Positions 1 through 7,482 of a stretch of 15,491 nt of DNA are shown here, piece after piece (the first letter of the stretch is position 1; every line of letters starts with the position of its first letter). The translations under genes and the position numbers were made by a program. The DNA comes from Verrucomicrobiota bacterium (GTDB taxonomy: Bacteria; Verrucomicrobiota; Verrucomicrobiia; Limisphaerales; J093), in assembly GCA_003695015.1 (NCBI GenBank), contig RFJD01000334.1, positions 1-15,491 of the forward strand. Reading direction: 5' to 3'. Under the pieces are notes generated by a model. That model did not search any database. It was given only the letters and a program-made list of their open reading frames with translations, and had not been told where the DNA came from.

Positions 1-24
1 CGACCACAGACAACAAGCGCGGTC

Positions 25-768
25 ATGAAGGTGTTGCAGGATCAAGTGGCGGTGGTGACCGGCGCCGGGCGGGGCATCGGCCGGGCCATCGCGTTGAAGC
101 TCGCCGACGCCGGCGCCAGTGTGGCTTGTCTTTCCCGCACCGCGGCCAATGCCGAACGCGTGGCCGCCGAGGTGCGCGAGCGCGGCGTCCGGGCGTGGCC
201 CTTGGCGGTGGATGTGGCCGACGCCGCGGCGGTCGAGGCGGCCATGAAGAGTTTCCTCGCCGAGGCGGGCCGGGTGGACGTCCTGGTCAACAACGCCGGC
301 ATCACCCGCGACGCCCTCCTGATGCGGATGAGCGACGAGGATTGGGAGGCGGTTCTGGAAACCAACCTGCGCGGGGCGTTCCTGATGATCCGGGCCCTGG
401 CGCGGACGTTCCTCAAGCAACGCGCCGGCCGGATCATCAACATCAGCTCGGTGATCGGCCTGATGGGCAACGCCGGCCAGTGCAACTACGCCGCGAGCAA
501 GGCGGGCCTGATCGGCCTGACCAAGTCCGCCGCGCGCGAGTTCGCCAGCCGCGGGGTGACGGTCAACGCCATCGCCCCCGGGTTCATCGAGACGGACATG
601 ACGGCGGTGCTGGGTGAGGAGGCGCGGCAGGAGATGTTGAAGCGGATTCCGCTGGGTTTCTTCGGCCAGCCGGCGGACATTGCCGAGGCGGCGTTGTTCC
701 TGGCGGGGCCGGGCGGCCGTTACATCACCGGACAAGTCTTGACGGTGGACGGCGGGATGGTGATGTAA
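25..768 (+). CDS. fabG: 3-oxoacyl-[acyl-carrier-protein] reductase FabG
   Basis: NADPH-dependent short-chain dehydrogenase that reduces 3-ketoacyl-ACP to 3-hydroxyacyl-ACP in cytosolic type II fatty-acid elongation. The 247 residues match the usual FabG length. The Rossmann cofactor loop TGAGRGIG is at residues 12-19 and NNAG at 89-92. The catalytic set is Asn114, Ser142 (ISS), Tyr155 and Lys159 (YAASK). PGFIETDM at 185-192 is the usual FabG substrate-loop segment, and the C-terminus ends in VDGGMVM. The start is the first ATG; only a weak ribosome site precedes it, and the 24 bases before it carry no recognisable gene end. acpP and fabF follow on the same strand, the common fab cluster order, which separates this enzyme from the many non-FAS reductases of the same fold. 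Confidence 0.95.
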   Translation: MKVLQDQVAVVTGAGRGIGRAIALKLADAGASVACLSRTAANAERVAAEVRERGVRAWPLAVDVADAAAVEAAMKSFLAEAGRVDVLVNNAGITRDALLMRMSDEDWEAVLETNLRGAFLMIRALARTFLKQRAGRIINISSVIGLMGNAGQCNYAASKAGLIGLTKSAAREFASRGVTVNAIAPGFIETDMTAVLGEEARQEMLKRIPLGFFGQPADIAEAALFLAGPGGRYITGQVLTVDGGMVM

Positions 769-840
769 TGCGCGCGCCGCGCCCGGGGCGGAGCGAGGCC
801 GGGGAATGGTTTTGGGCCGGGAGGATTGGGACTTCGGTGC

Positions 841-869
841 TTGACGCCTTTCGGCCCCTTGCATACAGA
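841..869 (+). promoter_or_regulatory. Candidate sigma-70-type promoter for acpP
   Basis: TTGACG (841-846) and TACAGA (864-869) are separated by exactly 17 bases. Transcription would start near 876, leaving about 22 nt of leader that just includes the GGAG ribosome site at 888-891. The -35 box is close to consensus and the -10 box is weak. ACP is needed in large excess over the enzymes, so a dedicated promoter inside the fab cluster would make sense. The element is inferred from sequence only. Confidence 0.4.
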
Positions 870-897
870 CACTGCGAAACGACGAACGGAGACAAGC

Positions 898-1146
898 ATG
901 GCCGCAGAACAATCCATCGAAGAACGGGTCAAGAAGATCGTGGTCGAGCAGCTTGGGGTGAAGCCCGAGCAGGTGACCGCGGAAGCCAAGTTCATGGAGG
1001 ACCTCGGGGCGGACTCGCTCGACATCGTCGAGCTGGTGATGGCGTTCGAGGAGGAGTTCGGCAAGGAGATCCCCGACGAGGAAGCCGAAAAACTCCAGAC
1101 CGTGGGCGACGTCATCAAGTACGTCGAGGAACTCCAGCAAAGCTGA
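898..1146 (+). CDS. acpP: Acyl carrier protein
   Basis: Small acidic cytosolic protein of 82 residues that carries growing acyl chains on a phosphopantetheine arm. The attachment serine is Ser40 in the hallmark GADSLD segment (37-42). Helix II that follows (IVELVMAFEEEFG) and the EIPDEEAEKL stretch are typical recognition surfaces. The ATG at 898 is chosen because GGAG lies 6 nt upstream and the protein then has the normal ACP length; an in-frame ATG at 826 would add 24 residues unlike ACP and has no ribosome site. It lies between fabG and fabF, so it is the fatty-acid ACP rather than a polyketide or special-purpose one. It probably has its own promoter in the 129-base gap after fabG and a terminator-like hairpin just downstream. 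Confidence 0.96.
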   Translation: MAAEQSIEERVKKIVVEQLGVKPEQVTAEAKFMEDLGADSLDIVELVMAFEEEFGKEIPDEEAEKLQTVGDVIKYVEELQQS

Positions 1147-1167
1147 CCGGTCGCGCATGACTCGCTC

Positions 1168-1210
1168 GGGCAGCCTGGGCTGAACCTCCAGTCGAGGCTG
1201 CCTCCTTTTT
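1168..1210 (+). terminator. Intrinsic-terminator-like hairpin between acpP and fabF
   Basis: GGCAGCCT (1169-1176) is perfectly complementary to AGGCTGCC (1195-1202), with a G-U closing pair possible at 1168/1203. The 18-nt loop contains a second small palindrome. The stem is followed by CC and five T residues (1206-1210). It lies 22 bases after the acpP stop and ends 20 bases before the fabF ATG. This suggests partial termination that lowers fabF mRNA relative to acpP, not a hard operon end, since there is little room for a separate fabF promoter. Confidence 0.6.
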
Positions 1211-1230
1211 GATTACCGTTGTCCCGCCTC

Positions 1231-2484
1231 ATGGCCGATTCCTTCTCCTCCCGGCGCGTCGTGGTCACCGGCGTGGGTGTGGTCACCCCGCTGGGTGTGA
1301 ACATGGCCGAGTTCTGGCCCACCCTCATCGCCGGCCGTTGCGGCATCGACCGCATCACCGCCTTCGATCCGGCCGGCTACGATTGCCAGATCGCGGCCGA
1401 GGTGCGGGAGTTCGATCCCAATCCCGCCTTTCCCAGCCCCAAGGAGGCCCGGCGCAGCGACCGCTACACCAAGTTCGCCGTCATGGCCGGTCACGAGGCG
1501 CTGTTGGATTCCGGACTCGATCTCGAGCGGGAAAACCGCGACGAGATCGGCTGCTTCATTGGTTCGGGCATCGGCGGCCTTTGGACCACCGAGGAGCAAC
1601 ACACCGTCCTGTTGCAGAAGGGGCCCGGGCGCATCTCGCCCTTCATGATCCCGATGCTCATCCTGAACATGGCTTCCGGCCTGTTCTCGATGTACAAGGG
1701 ACTCAAAGGCCCGAACCTCGCCACCTGCTCGGCCTGCGCCACCTCCGCCCACGCCATCGGCGAGGCGTGGCGCACCATCAAGATGGGCGATGCCGATGTG
1801 ATGTTCGCCGGCGGTTCCGAGGCGACCGTCACGCCGCTGGGGATTGCCGGTTTCTGCGCCATGAAGGCCATGAGCACCCGCAATGACGAGCCCCAACGCG
1901 CCTCCCGTCCGTTCGACCTCGAGCGCGACGGGTTCGTCATGGGCGAGGGCGCGGGCATCCTGGTTCTCGAGGAGCTCGAACACGCCAAGGCCCGCGGCGC
2001 CCGCATCTATTGCGAACTGGCCGGCTACGGCAACACCGCCGACGCCTATCACATGACCGCCCCCTCGCCGCAGGGCGAAGGCGCCGGCCGCTGCATGCTG
2101 CGCGCCTTGCGCTCGGCCGGTCTGGACCCGGATCAGGTCGATTACATCAACGCCCACGGCACCTCGACCCCGCACGGGGACATCGCCGAAGCGCAGGCCA
2201 TCCGGCGCGTCTTCCGCGGTCGCCGGCTGCCGGTCAGCTCCACCAAGGGCGCCACCGGCCACATGCTCGGCGCGGCCGGGGCGGTCGAGGCCGCCATCTG
2301 CGTCAAGACCATCGAAACCGGCGTCATCCCGCCCACCATCAACCACGAAAAGCCGGATCCGGAGTGCGATCTGGACGTCGTCCCCAACGAGGCGCGTGAG
2401 GCGCGGGTCAACGTGGCCTTGAGCAACTCCTTCGGCTTCGGCGGCCACAACGCCACCCTGGCCTTCCGGCGGTTCGAGGGCTGA
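1231..2484 (+). CDS. fabF: 3-oxoacyl-[acyl-carrier-protein] synthase II (FabF)
   Basis: Condensing enzyme that elongates acyl-ACP with malonyl-ACP in the cytosol. The 417 residues are close to the usual FabF size of about 410-415. The thiolase-fold catalytic triad is visible: nucleophile Cys169 in SACATSAH, His309 in HGTST (309-313), and His344 in KGATGHMLGAAG, with Lys339. The conserved C-terminal glycine-rich NSFGFGGHNA begins at 399. The N-terminus RRVVVTGVGVVTPLG is typical. The ATG at 1231 starts right before this conserved segment; an in-frame TTG at 1221 minus two bases (1219) would add four residues and crowd the upstream terminator. No Shine-Dalgarno sequence is visible. The gene follows acpP by 84 bases and converges on the chelatase gene. 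Confidence 0.95.
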   Translation: MADSFSSRRVVVTGVGVVTPLGVNMAEFWPTLIAGRCGIDRITAFDPAGYDCQIAAEVREFDPNPAFPSPKEARRSDRYTKFAVMAGHEALLDSGLDLERENRDEIGCFIGSGIGGLWTTEEQHTVLLQKGPGRISPFMIPMLILNMASGLFSMYKGLKGPNLATCSACATSAHAIGEAWRTIKMGDADVMFAGGSEATVTPLGIAGFCAMKAMSTRNDEPQRASRPFDLERDGFVMGEGAGILVLEELEHAKARGARIYCELAGYGNTADAYHMTAPSPQGEGAGRCMLRALRSAGLDPDQVDYINAHGTSTPHGDIAEAQAIRRVFRGRRLPVSSTKGATGHMLGAAGAVEAAICVKTIETGVIPPTINHEKPDPECDLDVVPNEAREARVNVALSNSFGFGGHNATLAFRRFEG

Positions 2485-2527
2485 GGTCGGGTTTGGCCTT
2501 TGGCCCGGGCGCCGGTTGGCCCGCGGC

Positions 2528-3469
2528 TCATTCCCCGTCCGCCGCCTCCTTCGCTTCCAGCCACCGGGCCGCGGCCGCGGCTTCCATCGCCAGTTCCCGG
2601 ATCAAGCGGCTCAACCCCGGCGCGGCGCCCAGGCTCGGCGTGCACCAGACCTCCCGGCCGTGGAGCGGCGTCGGGTTGATCCACGGCGCTTCCTTCGCCG
2701 CCAGCCGGGCCTCCACCGCTGCCGGATCCGCGCCCAACCGCACGGGAATGTCCTCCCCGCCATGCAACCCTTCCGCCAGCGTCCAGGGAATCACCACCAC
2801 CCGCGGCCGTGAACTGATCCGCCACCAGTCCTCGATCCGTGGCGCTTCCTCGAGGAACAGGGCGTGGACCTCGGCGAACCACCCCAAGCGGCGCACGCCG
2901 GCCGCCACGGTTTCCACGTCCCGTCGCGACCTTCGGTTGCGCGGCGTGCCGTGCCCCGCCAGCACCAGCGCCGTGTCCGCCGCCGGTTCCGTTTCCGGTG
3001 GAAGGACCGACCGGCCGAGCTCGCCCGCGATCCGGGCGAGGCCCGGGTGACAGCCCAGCGGCCGCGCGTAAACGAGGTCGCGTTCGAAGGCGCGGCCCAT
3101 CCCGATGCCGTTCGACATCCGCAGTCCGAGCGTTTGGGGGATGACCCGGCCGGCAAAATGTCCGGCGCTGAGGAACAACGGCACGATGCAGGCGCGATCG
3201 CTCGGCAGGTCCGCCAGCACTTCCTGAATCCGTGGCGCCTGCTTCCAGAACGCCGCTTTCACCGGATGAAACGGGCTTCCCGTCGCCAAGGCCGCTGCCA
3301 AGGGGGCGATCCTCCCGAGGGCGGACCGGTGGGCGGTCGAGCCATGGGCCAGGAGCACGAGCGCGATGGGATCGGGGCGCGGCGGGCGCACGGGGCACTG
3401 GTAGCTCCGGAGGCCGGCGGGGGCAAGCGCGCCGGGGCGGTGTTTTTCCCACGGCGGCCGGTGGCGCAT
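2528..3469 (-). CDS. cbiX: Two-domain sirohydrochlorin chelatase (CbiX/SirB family)
   Basis: Predicted class II chelatase that inserts Co2+ or Fe2+ into sirohydrochlorin, for cobalamin or siroheme synthesis, in the cytosol. The 313 residues contain two tandem CbiX-like domains. Domain 1 has LAHGS with His42 and PLFLSAGHFAGRVIP with His104; domain 2 has LAGHGTPRN with His173 and PWTLAEGLHGGEDIP with His236. Each pair matches the two metal-handling histidines of the family, so both halves look competent, as in long CbiX proteins. The start is uncertain: ATG at 3469 is used, but a GTG at 3391 (residue 27) just before the conserved part is possible, since residues 1-33 look unconserved. No other cobalamin or siroheme gene is in the window, so the metal cannot be assigned. 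It is divergent from the kinase-like gene and 43 bases from the fabF stop. Confidence 0.82.
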   Translation of the reverse strand: MRHRPPWEKHRPGALAPAGLRSYQCPVRPPRPDPIALVLLAHGSTAHRSALGRIAPLAAALATGSPFHPVKAAFWKQAPRIQEVLADLPSDRACIVPLFLSAGHFAGRVIPQTLGLRMSNGIGMGRAFERDLVYARPLGCHPGLARIAGELGRSVLPPETEPAADTALVLAGHGTPRNRRSRRDVETVAAGVRRLGWFAEVHALFLEEAPRIEDWWRISSRPRVVVIPWTLAEGLHGGEDIPVRLGADPAAVEARLAAKEAPWINPTPLHGREVWCTPSLGAAPGLSRLIRELAMEAAAAARWLEAKEAADGE

Positions 3470-3565
3470 TTTGGCGGTTCTTGCAGTGGCCAGCGGCGTT
3501 GGGTGCGGGTATCTTGAAGCGGAGTCCAAAACCCAGCGCGAACCACCAACCCGAGGAACCACGCC
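3470..3565. promoter_or_regulatory. Divergent intergenic region with weak -10 candidate
   Basis: These 96 bases separate the divergent chelatase and kinase-like genes and should hold promoters for both. The only recognisable element is TATCTT at 3510-3515 on the plus strand, without a convincing -35 box at 16-18 bases. A GAGGA ribosome site (3553-3557) precedes the ATG at 3566 by 8 bases. No operator palindrome stands out. Confidence 0.3.
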
Positions 3566-4318
3566 ATGAAAGATCCATCCAGCTTCGACCGGTGCCTGAG
3601 CTTCATCAACGCGCAGTTCCGTCCGGGTTCGCCCCAACGGGAGGAGGCGCCCCGCCTGGCCGTCACCATTTCCCGGCAGGCGGGCTGCGGCGCCTGGGAG
3701 ATCGCCCGGAAACTGGCCGAGCGGCTGGATCGCGCCTGGCCGGATCCCGAGCGTCCATGGACGGTGTTCGATCGTGAGTTGGTCGAGAAGGTGCTCGAGG
3801 ATCACCACCTGCCGGCCAGGCTCGCCGAGTACATGCCCGAGGACCGGGTCCCCTACGTCCGCGACGCCCTCGAGGAATTGCTGGGATTGCACCCGCCGTC
3901 CTGGGAACTGGTGCGGAAGACGGCCGACACCATCCTGCGGTTGGCCGCGATGGGGCGGGTCATTCTCATCGGCCGCGCCGCCCACGTCATCACCCGTCCG
4001 CTGCCCCACATGCTCCACCTGCGGTTGATCGGGTCGTTGCAAAAGCGCATCGAGCGGTTGTGCCGGCAACGGGGTTGGGATGAAAAGACCGCCCGCGCGT
4101 ACGTGGAACGGACCGACCGGGCCCGAGAACGCTACGTGCGGGAGCACTTCGGGGCCGACCCGACCGATCCGCTGGATTACGACTTGGTGCTCAACACCGA
4201 CCGTTTCACCACCGACCAAGCGGCGGAAGTGTTCGCGGCGGCGGCATGGCAGAAGCTTGGCGCCGAGCGGCGGCCGGCGGCGGCGTCCACCATTCCCGTG
4301 ACAGGAGGGGAACGGTGA
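3566..4318 (+). CDS. Cytidylate kinase-like family protein
   Basis: A 250-residue cytosolic protein of the cytidylate-kinase-like (Cytidylate_kin2-type) family, P-loop-kinase-fold proteins often annotated as putative nucleotide kinases. The family signature is VTISRQAGCG (33-42) followed by WEIARKLAERL, in the place where nucleoside kinases have Walker A; the canonical GK(S/T) is absent. Further landmarks are FDRELVEKVLED near 70-81, GRVILIGRAAH near 129-139 and the lid-like segment DEKTARAYVERTDRARERYVREHF, an Arg-rich region typical of the family. LDYDLVLNTDRF matches the terminal part of the kinase fold. The ATG has GAGGA 8 bases upstream. The true substrate is unknown. Its stop overlaps the GTG start of the beta-helix gene, so the two are translationally coupled. 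Confidence 0.8.
   Translation: MKDPSSFDRCLSFINAQFRPGSPQREEAPRLAVTISRQAGCGAWEIARKLAERLDRAWPDPERPWTVFDRELVEKVLEDHHLPARLAEYMPEDRVPYVRDALEELLGLHPPSWELVRKTADTILRLAAMGRVILIGRAAHVITRPLPHMLHLRLIGSLQKRIERLCRQRGWDEKTARAYVERTDRARERYVREHFGADPTDPLDYDLVLNTDRFTTDQAAEVFAAAAWQKLGAERRPAAASTIPVTGGER
4303..4317 (+). promoter_or_regulatory. Strong ribosome-binding site that fixes the GTG start of the beta-helix gene
   Basis: AGGAGGGG (4303-4310) lies 6 bases before GTG (4315-4317), which overlaps the TGA of the kinase-like gene as GTGA. It is the best Shine-Dalgarno sequence in the window. The protein read from this GTG begins with a signal peptide, whereas an in-frame upstream ATG at 4246 would bury it. Confidence 0.75.
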
Positions 4319-5853
4319 GAACCCTGCGGGCGGCCCGATGGCGGCCGGCAACCAGGCTGGGGTTGGGCTTGACGCTGGCTCTGACGGCATTGGCCGGTCG
4401 GGCGCGGGAGTACCACATCGAATCCCAGGCCGATTTCGACGCGCTGCGAACGGCCGCCTTCGAGCCGGGCGACCGGATCCTCTTCCACTGCGGCCGGCGG
4501 TTTCGCGGGATGTTTGCCCCCCGCGGCAAGGGTTCCCCGGAGGCGCCCATCCGCATTCTTGCCACGGGATCGGGAAGCCCACCGCGGATCGATGCCGGCG
4601 GCCGCCATCCGGCCGGGTTGTTGCTGACCCATCCGGACCATTGGGAGGTCGAGGGGCTGGAAATCACCAACACCGACGGGACCGACCGCGACCAGGGCGC
4701 GTTGTTTGGCATCCTCGCCCTGGTGCGGGGCGAGGATGGGGTGCACCGGCACCTTTACATCCGGGACTGCTTCATCCACGACGTCAACGGCATGGTCGGC
4801 GGCAAACAGCGGGGCGGCATTCACGTGGTGATCGAGGGCTGCCGGGCCGCCCGCTTCGATGACCTGCAGATCACCGGCAACCGCATCGTGAACGTCGGCG
4901 GCGTGGGGATCTCAAACGCCTCCTCGTGCGGCCGGGTGGACTTGGGCCCGGGGGAGGTCGCGGGCCGGAACTTGTGGACCCGCGTGTACATCGCCGGCAA
5001 CCACGTCGAGCGGACGGGGCGCAACGGCATCATCGTGCGCGCCAGCCGGAACGCCGTTTGTGAATTCAACCTGTTGGCCCGCTGCAGCCGGGCCGAGACC
5101 GGCCACAGCATCTTCGGCTTCCACTGCGAGGGCCTTCGCCTCCAGCGCAACGAGGCCTGCGGCAACGTGGGCCCGGAAGGCCGGGATCGCGGCGGTTTCG
5201 ATGCGGATTACAACTGCGTCGGCACCGTGATCCAGTACAACTACAGCCACGACAACGAGTGGTTCTGCGGGATCATGAAGCGGCCGAACCGCGACGTGAC
5301 CATCCGTTACAACCTCAGCCAGAACGACCGGCAGGGCATTTACTTCTACGGCTTCGAGAACGCCCGGCAGGCCCGGAACATCCGGATCTATCACAACACC
5401 CATTTCGTCCGCCGCGGATTGGACGTCCGGGTGTTCGCGATGGACCGCACCCCGTTGCATTCGCGTTTCGAGAACAATGTGTTCTTCTTCGAGGAACAGG
5501 GGCAGTGGGGCCGGAACGCGCCCGGGATCCACACCGTGTTTCGCCACAATCTCTATTTCCACATCCGCCCTCCGGCGGGCGATCCGGACCCCATCGTGGC
5601 CGACCCGCGCCTCGAACGGCCGGGCACGGCCGGGTGGGGCATCGACCTCCGAACGATGGCGGCCGTGGCCGGGTACGTGCCGCGGGCGGATTCGCCCTGC
5701 CTCGAGGCGGCGACGGCGATTCCGGATCGGGGCGACCGGGATTTGCTGGGAAACCCCGTTCCGGTTGGCCGGGCCGACTTGGGCGCGTTGGAACGGCAGC
5801 CGCCGGCTGGCGGGGCGCGCGAATGGGCTTGCCCCGTGGGGCGGGGGAGGTAG
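4315..5853 (+). CDS. Secreted right-handed parallel beta-helix protein
   Basis: A 512-residue exported protein. Residues 1-30 form a signal peptide: Arg-rich n-region, hydrophobic LGLGLTLALTALA, likely cleavage after Ala27 or Ala30. From about residue 75 to 415 it has short irregular repeats rich in Asn, Gly and beta-branched residues (ITGNRI, IAGNHV, EFNLL, LQRNEA, IQYNYSHDNEW, IRYNLS, IYHNTHF, RFENNVFF). This is the ladder pattern of parallel beta-helix proteins such as polysaccharide lyases, epimerases and PbH1-repeat proteins. The GGFDADYN/YNYSHDNEW segment (293-316) is commonly seen in such secreted proteins of polysaccharide degraders. The C-terminal part (near 425-495) resembles the closing segment of this group (DPIVADPRL, SPCLEA, DRDLLGNPVP, DLGALE). 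Catalytic residues cannot be assigned, so the carbohydrate role is inference. Start is the GTG with a strong ribosome site. Confidence 0.82.
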   Translation: MRTLRAARWRPATRLGLGLTLALTALAGRAREYHIESQADFDALRTAAFEPGDRILFHCGRRFRGMFAPRGKGSPEAPIRILATGSGSPPRIDAGGRHPAGLLLTHPDHWEVEGLEITNTDGTDRDQGALFGILALVRGEDGVHRHLYIRDCFIHDVNGMVGGKQRGGIHVVIEGCRAARFDDLQITGNRIVNVGGVGISNASSCGRVDLGPGEVAGRNLWTRVYIAGNHVERTGRNGIIVRASRNAVCEFNLLARCSRAETGHSIFGFHCEGLRLQRNEACGNVGPEGRDRGGFDADYNCVGTVIQYNYSHDNEWFCGIMKRPNRDVTIRYNLSQNDRQGIYFYGFENARQARNIRIYHNTHFVRRGLDVRVFAMDRTPLHSRFENNVFFFEEQGQWGRNAPGIHTVFRHNLYFHIRPPAGDPDPIVADPRLERPGTAGWGIDLRTMAAVAGYVPRADSPCLEAATAIPDRGDRDLLGNPVPVGRADLGALERQPPAGGAREWACPVGRGR

Positions 5854-5863
5854 CTTGGGGGCC

Positions 5864-6319
5864 ATGGCCGCAATCATCACGCTGCTGTTGGTCGGTCTGG
5901 TGCTCCTGTTCGCGGAGACCTTGCTGCCGGGCATGGTGGCCGGCCTGATCGGGTTCGGCTGTTTGGTGGCTGCGGTGGTGATGGCCTACGGCGAATTCGG
6001 GGCGGCGGGTGGCACCTACACCCTGCTGGGCGTGATTGCCGGGCTGGTTGTCCTGGGCGTCATTTGGCTGCGGGTGTTCCCCCACAGCCGCTTGGGCCGG
6101 ATCTTTGTCGCCAAGGAGACAATCGGCCGGATCAACGCGGAGAAACCCGAGCTGCTCGGCCGGGAAGGCGTGGCCTTGACGCCGCTGCGGCCCTCCGGCA
6201 TGGCCGAAATCGACGGCCGGCGGGTGGACGTGGTGACCGAAGGGGGCTTGATCGAGCCGGGCACCCGGGTCAAGGTCGTCGCCGTCGAAGGCTTGCGGGT
6301 CGTGGTGCGGCCCTTGTGA
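5864..6319 (+). CDS. NfeD-family membrane protein (short form)
   Basis: A 151-residue inner-membrane protein, the partner type usually encoded beside flotillin/stomatin (SPFH) proteins. Three membrane segments are visible at about 3-18, 22-42 and 51-70, followed by a soluble C-terminal region (96-151) that starts with LLGREGVALTPLRPSGMAEIDGRRV and ends VKVVAVEGLRVVVRPL in pieces typical of the NfeD OB-fold domain. There is no ClpP-class protease domain, so this is the short form (NfeD1b-like). It follows the beta-helix gene by 10 bases; GGAGG at 5846-5850 may serve as a distant ribosome site. floA starts 39 bases downstream, supporting a NfeD-FloA membrane-domain complex. Confidence 0.87.
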   Translation: MAAIITLLLVGLVLLFAETLLPGMVAGLIGFGCLVAAVVMAYGEFGAAGGTYTLLGVIAGLVVLGVIWLRVFPHSRLGRIFVAKETIGRINAEKPELLGREGVALTPLRPSGMAEIDGRRVDVVTEGGLIEPGTRVKVVAVEGLRVVVRPL

Positions 6320-6358
6320 TTCAATCGATCGGAACCGTTTCAAAAGCATCCTCCAACC

Positions 6359-7429
6359 ATGAGCGCGGAAACCGTCATGAACCCCTCCTCCCTGCTGCTG
6401 GCCCAATCGCCCTGGCTGTGGATCCTGATCGCCGTCGTCGGCGTGCCGTTGCTGATCCTGGCCTTGCTGTTCGCCAACTACTTCTTCATTTTCATCCGGG
6501 CCTGGGCCTCGGGCGCCTTCGTCAGCTTCTTTACCATGGTGGCCATGGGGCTGCGGAAGGTGCCGGTTGGCCTGCTGGTGGACAACTACATCAACGCCCG
6601 CAAGTCCGGCTTGGACGTCACGATCGAACAGCTCAACGTCCACTACCTGGCCGGGGGCGACGTCACCATGGTCGTGCGCGCCCTCATCGCCGCCCAGAAG
6701 GCGAACATCCGGCTGGATTTCGACCGCGCCTGCGCCATCGACCTGGCGACCAAGGGCACCGGCAAGACGGTGCTCGACGCGGTGAAGACCTCGGTCAACC
6801 CGCGGGTCATTGATTGCCCGAACCCCGCCAGTGGCAAGAGCACCATCGATGGCGTGGCCAAGGACGGCATCGTCATCAAGGCCCGCGCCCGGGTGACCGT
6901 CCGGACCAACCTCGACCGCTTCGTCGGCGGCGCCACCGAGGAGACCATCGTGGCCCGGGTCGGCGAGGGCATCGTCTCCACCATCGGTTCGTCCAACTCG
7001 TACAAGGAGGTGCTCGAGAACCCGGACCGCATTTCGAAGACCGTCCTGGACAAGGCGCTCGACGCCAACACCGCCTTCGAGATTCTCTCGATCGACATCG
7101 CGGATGTGGACGTGGGTGAGAACGTGGGCGCCAAGCTGCAGGCCGAGCAGGCGGAGGCCAACAAGCTCATTGCCCAAGCCCAGGCCGAGGTGCGCCGCGC
7201 CACGGCGGTCGCACTCGAACAGGAGATGATCGCCCGCACCCAGGAAATGCGCGCCCGGGTCGTCGAGGCCGAGGCCCAGATCCCGCTGGCCATCGCCGAG
7301 GCCTTCCGCAAGGGCAACCTCGGCATCATGGACTACTACCGGTTCAAGAACATCGCCGCCGACACCTCGATGCGCGAGAGCATCGCCCGCGGCGGCGAGG
7401 AGCCCGAGGGCGGCAAAGGCGCGAAGTAA
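6359..7429 (+). CDS. floA: Flotillin-like protein FloA (UPF0365 / YqfA family)
   Basis: A 356-residue SPFH-superfamily scaffold that forms membrane foci (functional membrane microdomains). A hydrophobic stretch at about 19-47 anchors it. The body shows FloA landmarks: GLRKVPVGLLVDNYINARKSG in part (64-84), the SPFH segment ANIRLDFDRACAIDLATKG (115-133), IKARARVTVRTNLDRFVGGA (173-192) and ARVGEGIVSTIGSS (199-212). Residues 256-310 form an Ala/Glu-rich coiled coil (EQAEANKLIAQAQAEVRRA) used in oligomerisation. LGIMDYYRFKNIAADTSMR near 321-339 is the conserved FloA C-terminus. The length is slightly above the roughly 330 of Bacillus FloA. The start may be the ATG at 6359 or the one at 6377 (residue 7); neither has a clear ribosome site. 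NfeD lies directly upstream. Confidence 0.93.
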   Translation: MSAETVMNPSSLLLAQSPWLWILIAVVGVPLLILALLFANYFFIFIRAWASGAFVSFFTMVAMGLRKVPVGLLVDNYINARKSGLDVTIEQLNVHYLAGGDVTMVVRALIAAQKANIRLDFDRACAIDLATKGTGKTVLDAVKTSVNPRVIDCPNPASGKSTIDGVAKDGIVIKARARVTVRTNLDRFVGGATEETIVARVGEGIVSTIGSSNSYKEVLENPDRISKTVLDKALDANTAFEILSIDIADVDVGENVGAKLQAEQAEANKLIAQAQAEVRRATAVALEQEMIARTQEMRARVVEAEAQIPLAIAEAFRKGNLGIMDYYRFKNIAADTSMRESIARGGEEPEGGKGAK

Positions 7430-7440
7430 CCCTTGTCCGG

Positions 7441-7466
7441 CGGCGGCCGGCCTGCGCCGGCCGTCG
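7441..7466 (+). other. Very stable GC hairpin between floA and the next gene
   Basis: An 11-bp stem with one G-U pair (7441-7451 with 7456-7466) encloses a CTGC tetraloop, 11 bases after the floA stop. No T-tract follows (CCCCCCGTCCC), so it is not a standard intrinsic terminator. It may act as a 3'-end stabiliser or processing signal that sets floA mRNA apart from the downstream gene. Confidence 0.5.
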
Positions 7467-7482
7467 CCCCCCGTCCCGCTGC

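Noticed and set aside
4246..4314. ATG start for the beta-helix gene
   Set aside because: It would place 23 polar residues before a signal peptide and has no ribosome site, whereas the GTG at 4315 has a strong one.
3470..4582. Upstream extension of the chelatase frame to 684 codons
   Set aside because: The extra part is antisense to the kinase-like gene and has no chelatase similarity; the ATG at 3469 gives a sensible two-domain protein.
5315..7177. 620-codon minus-strand frame over the NfeD/FloA region
   Set aside because: Asp/Gly/His/Gln-rich shadow without motifs, opposite well-supported family members.
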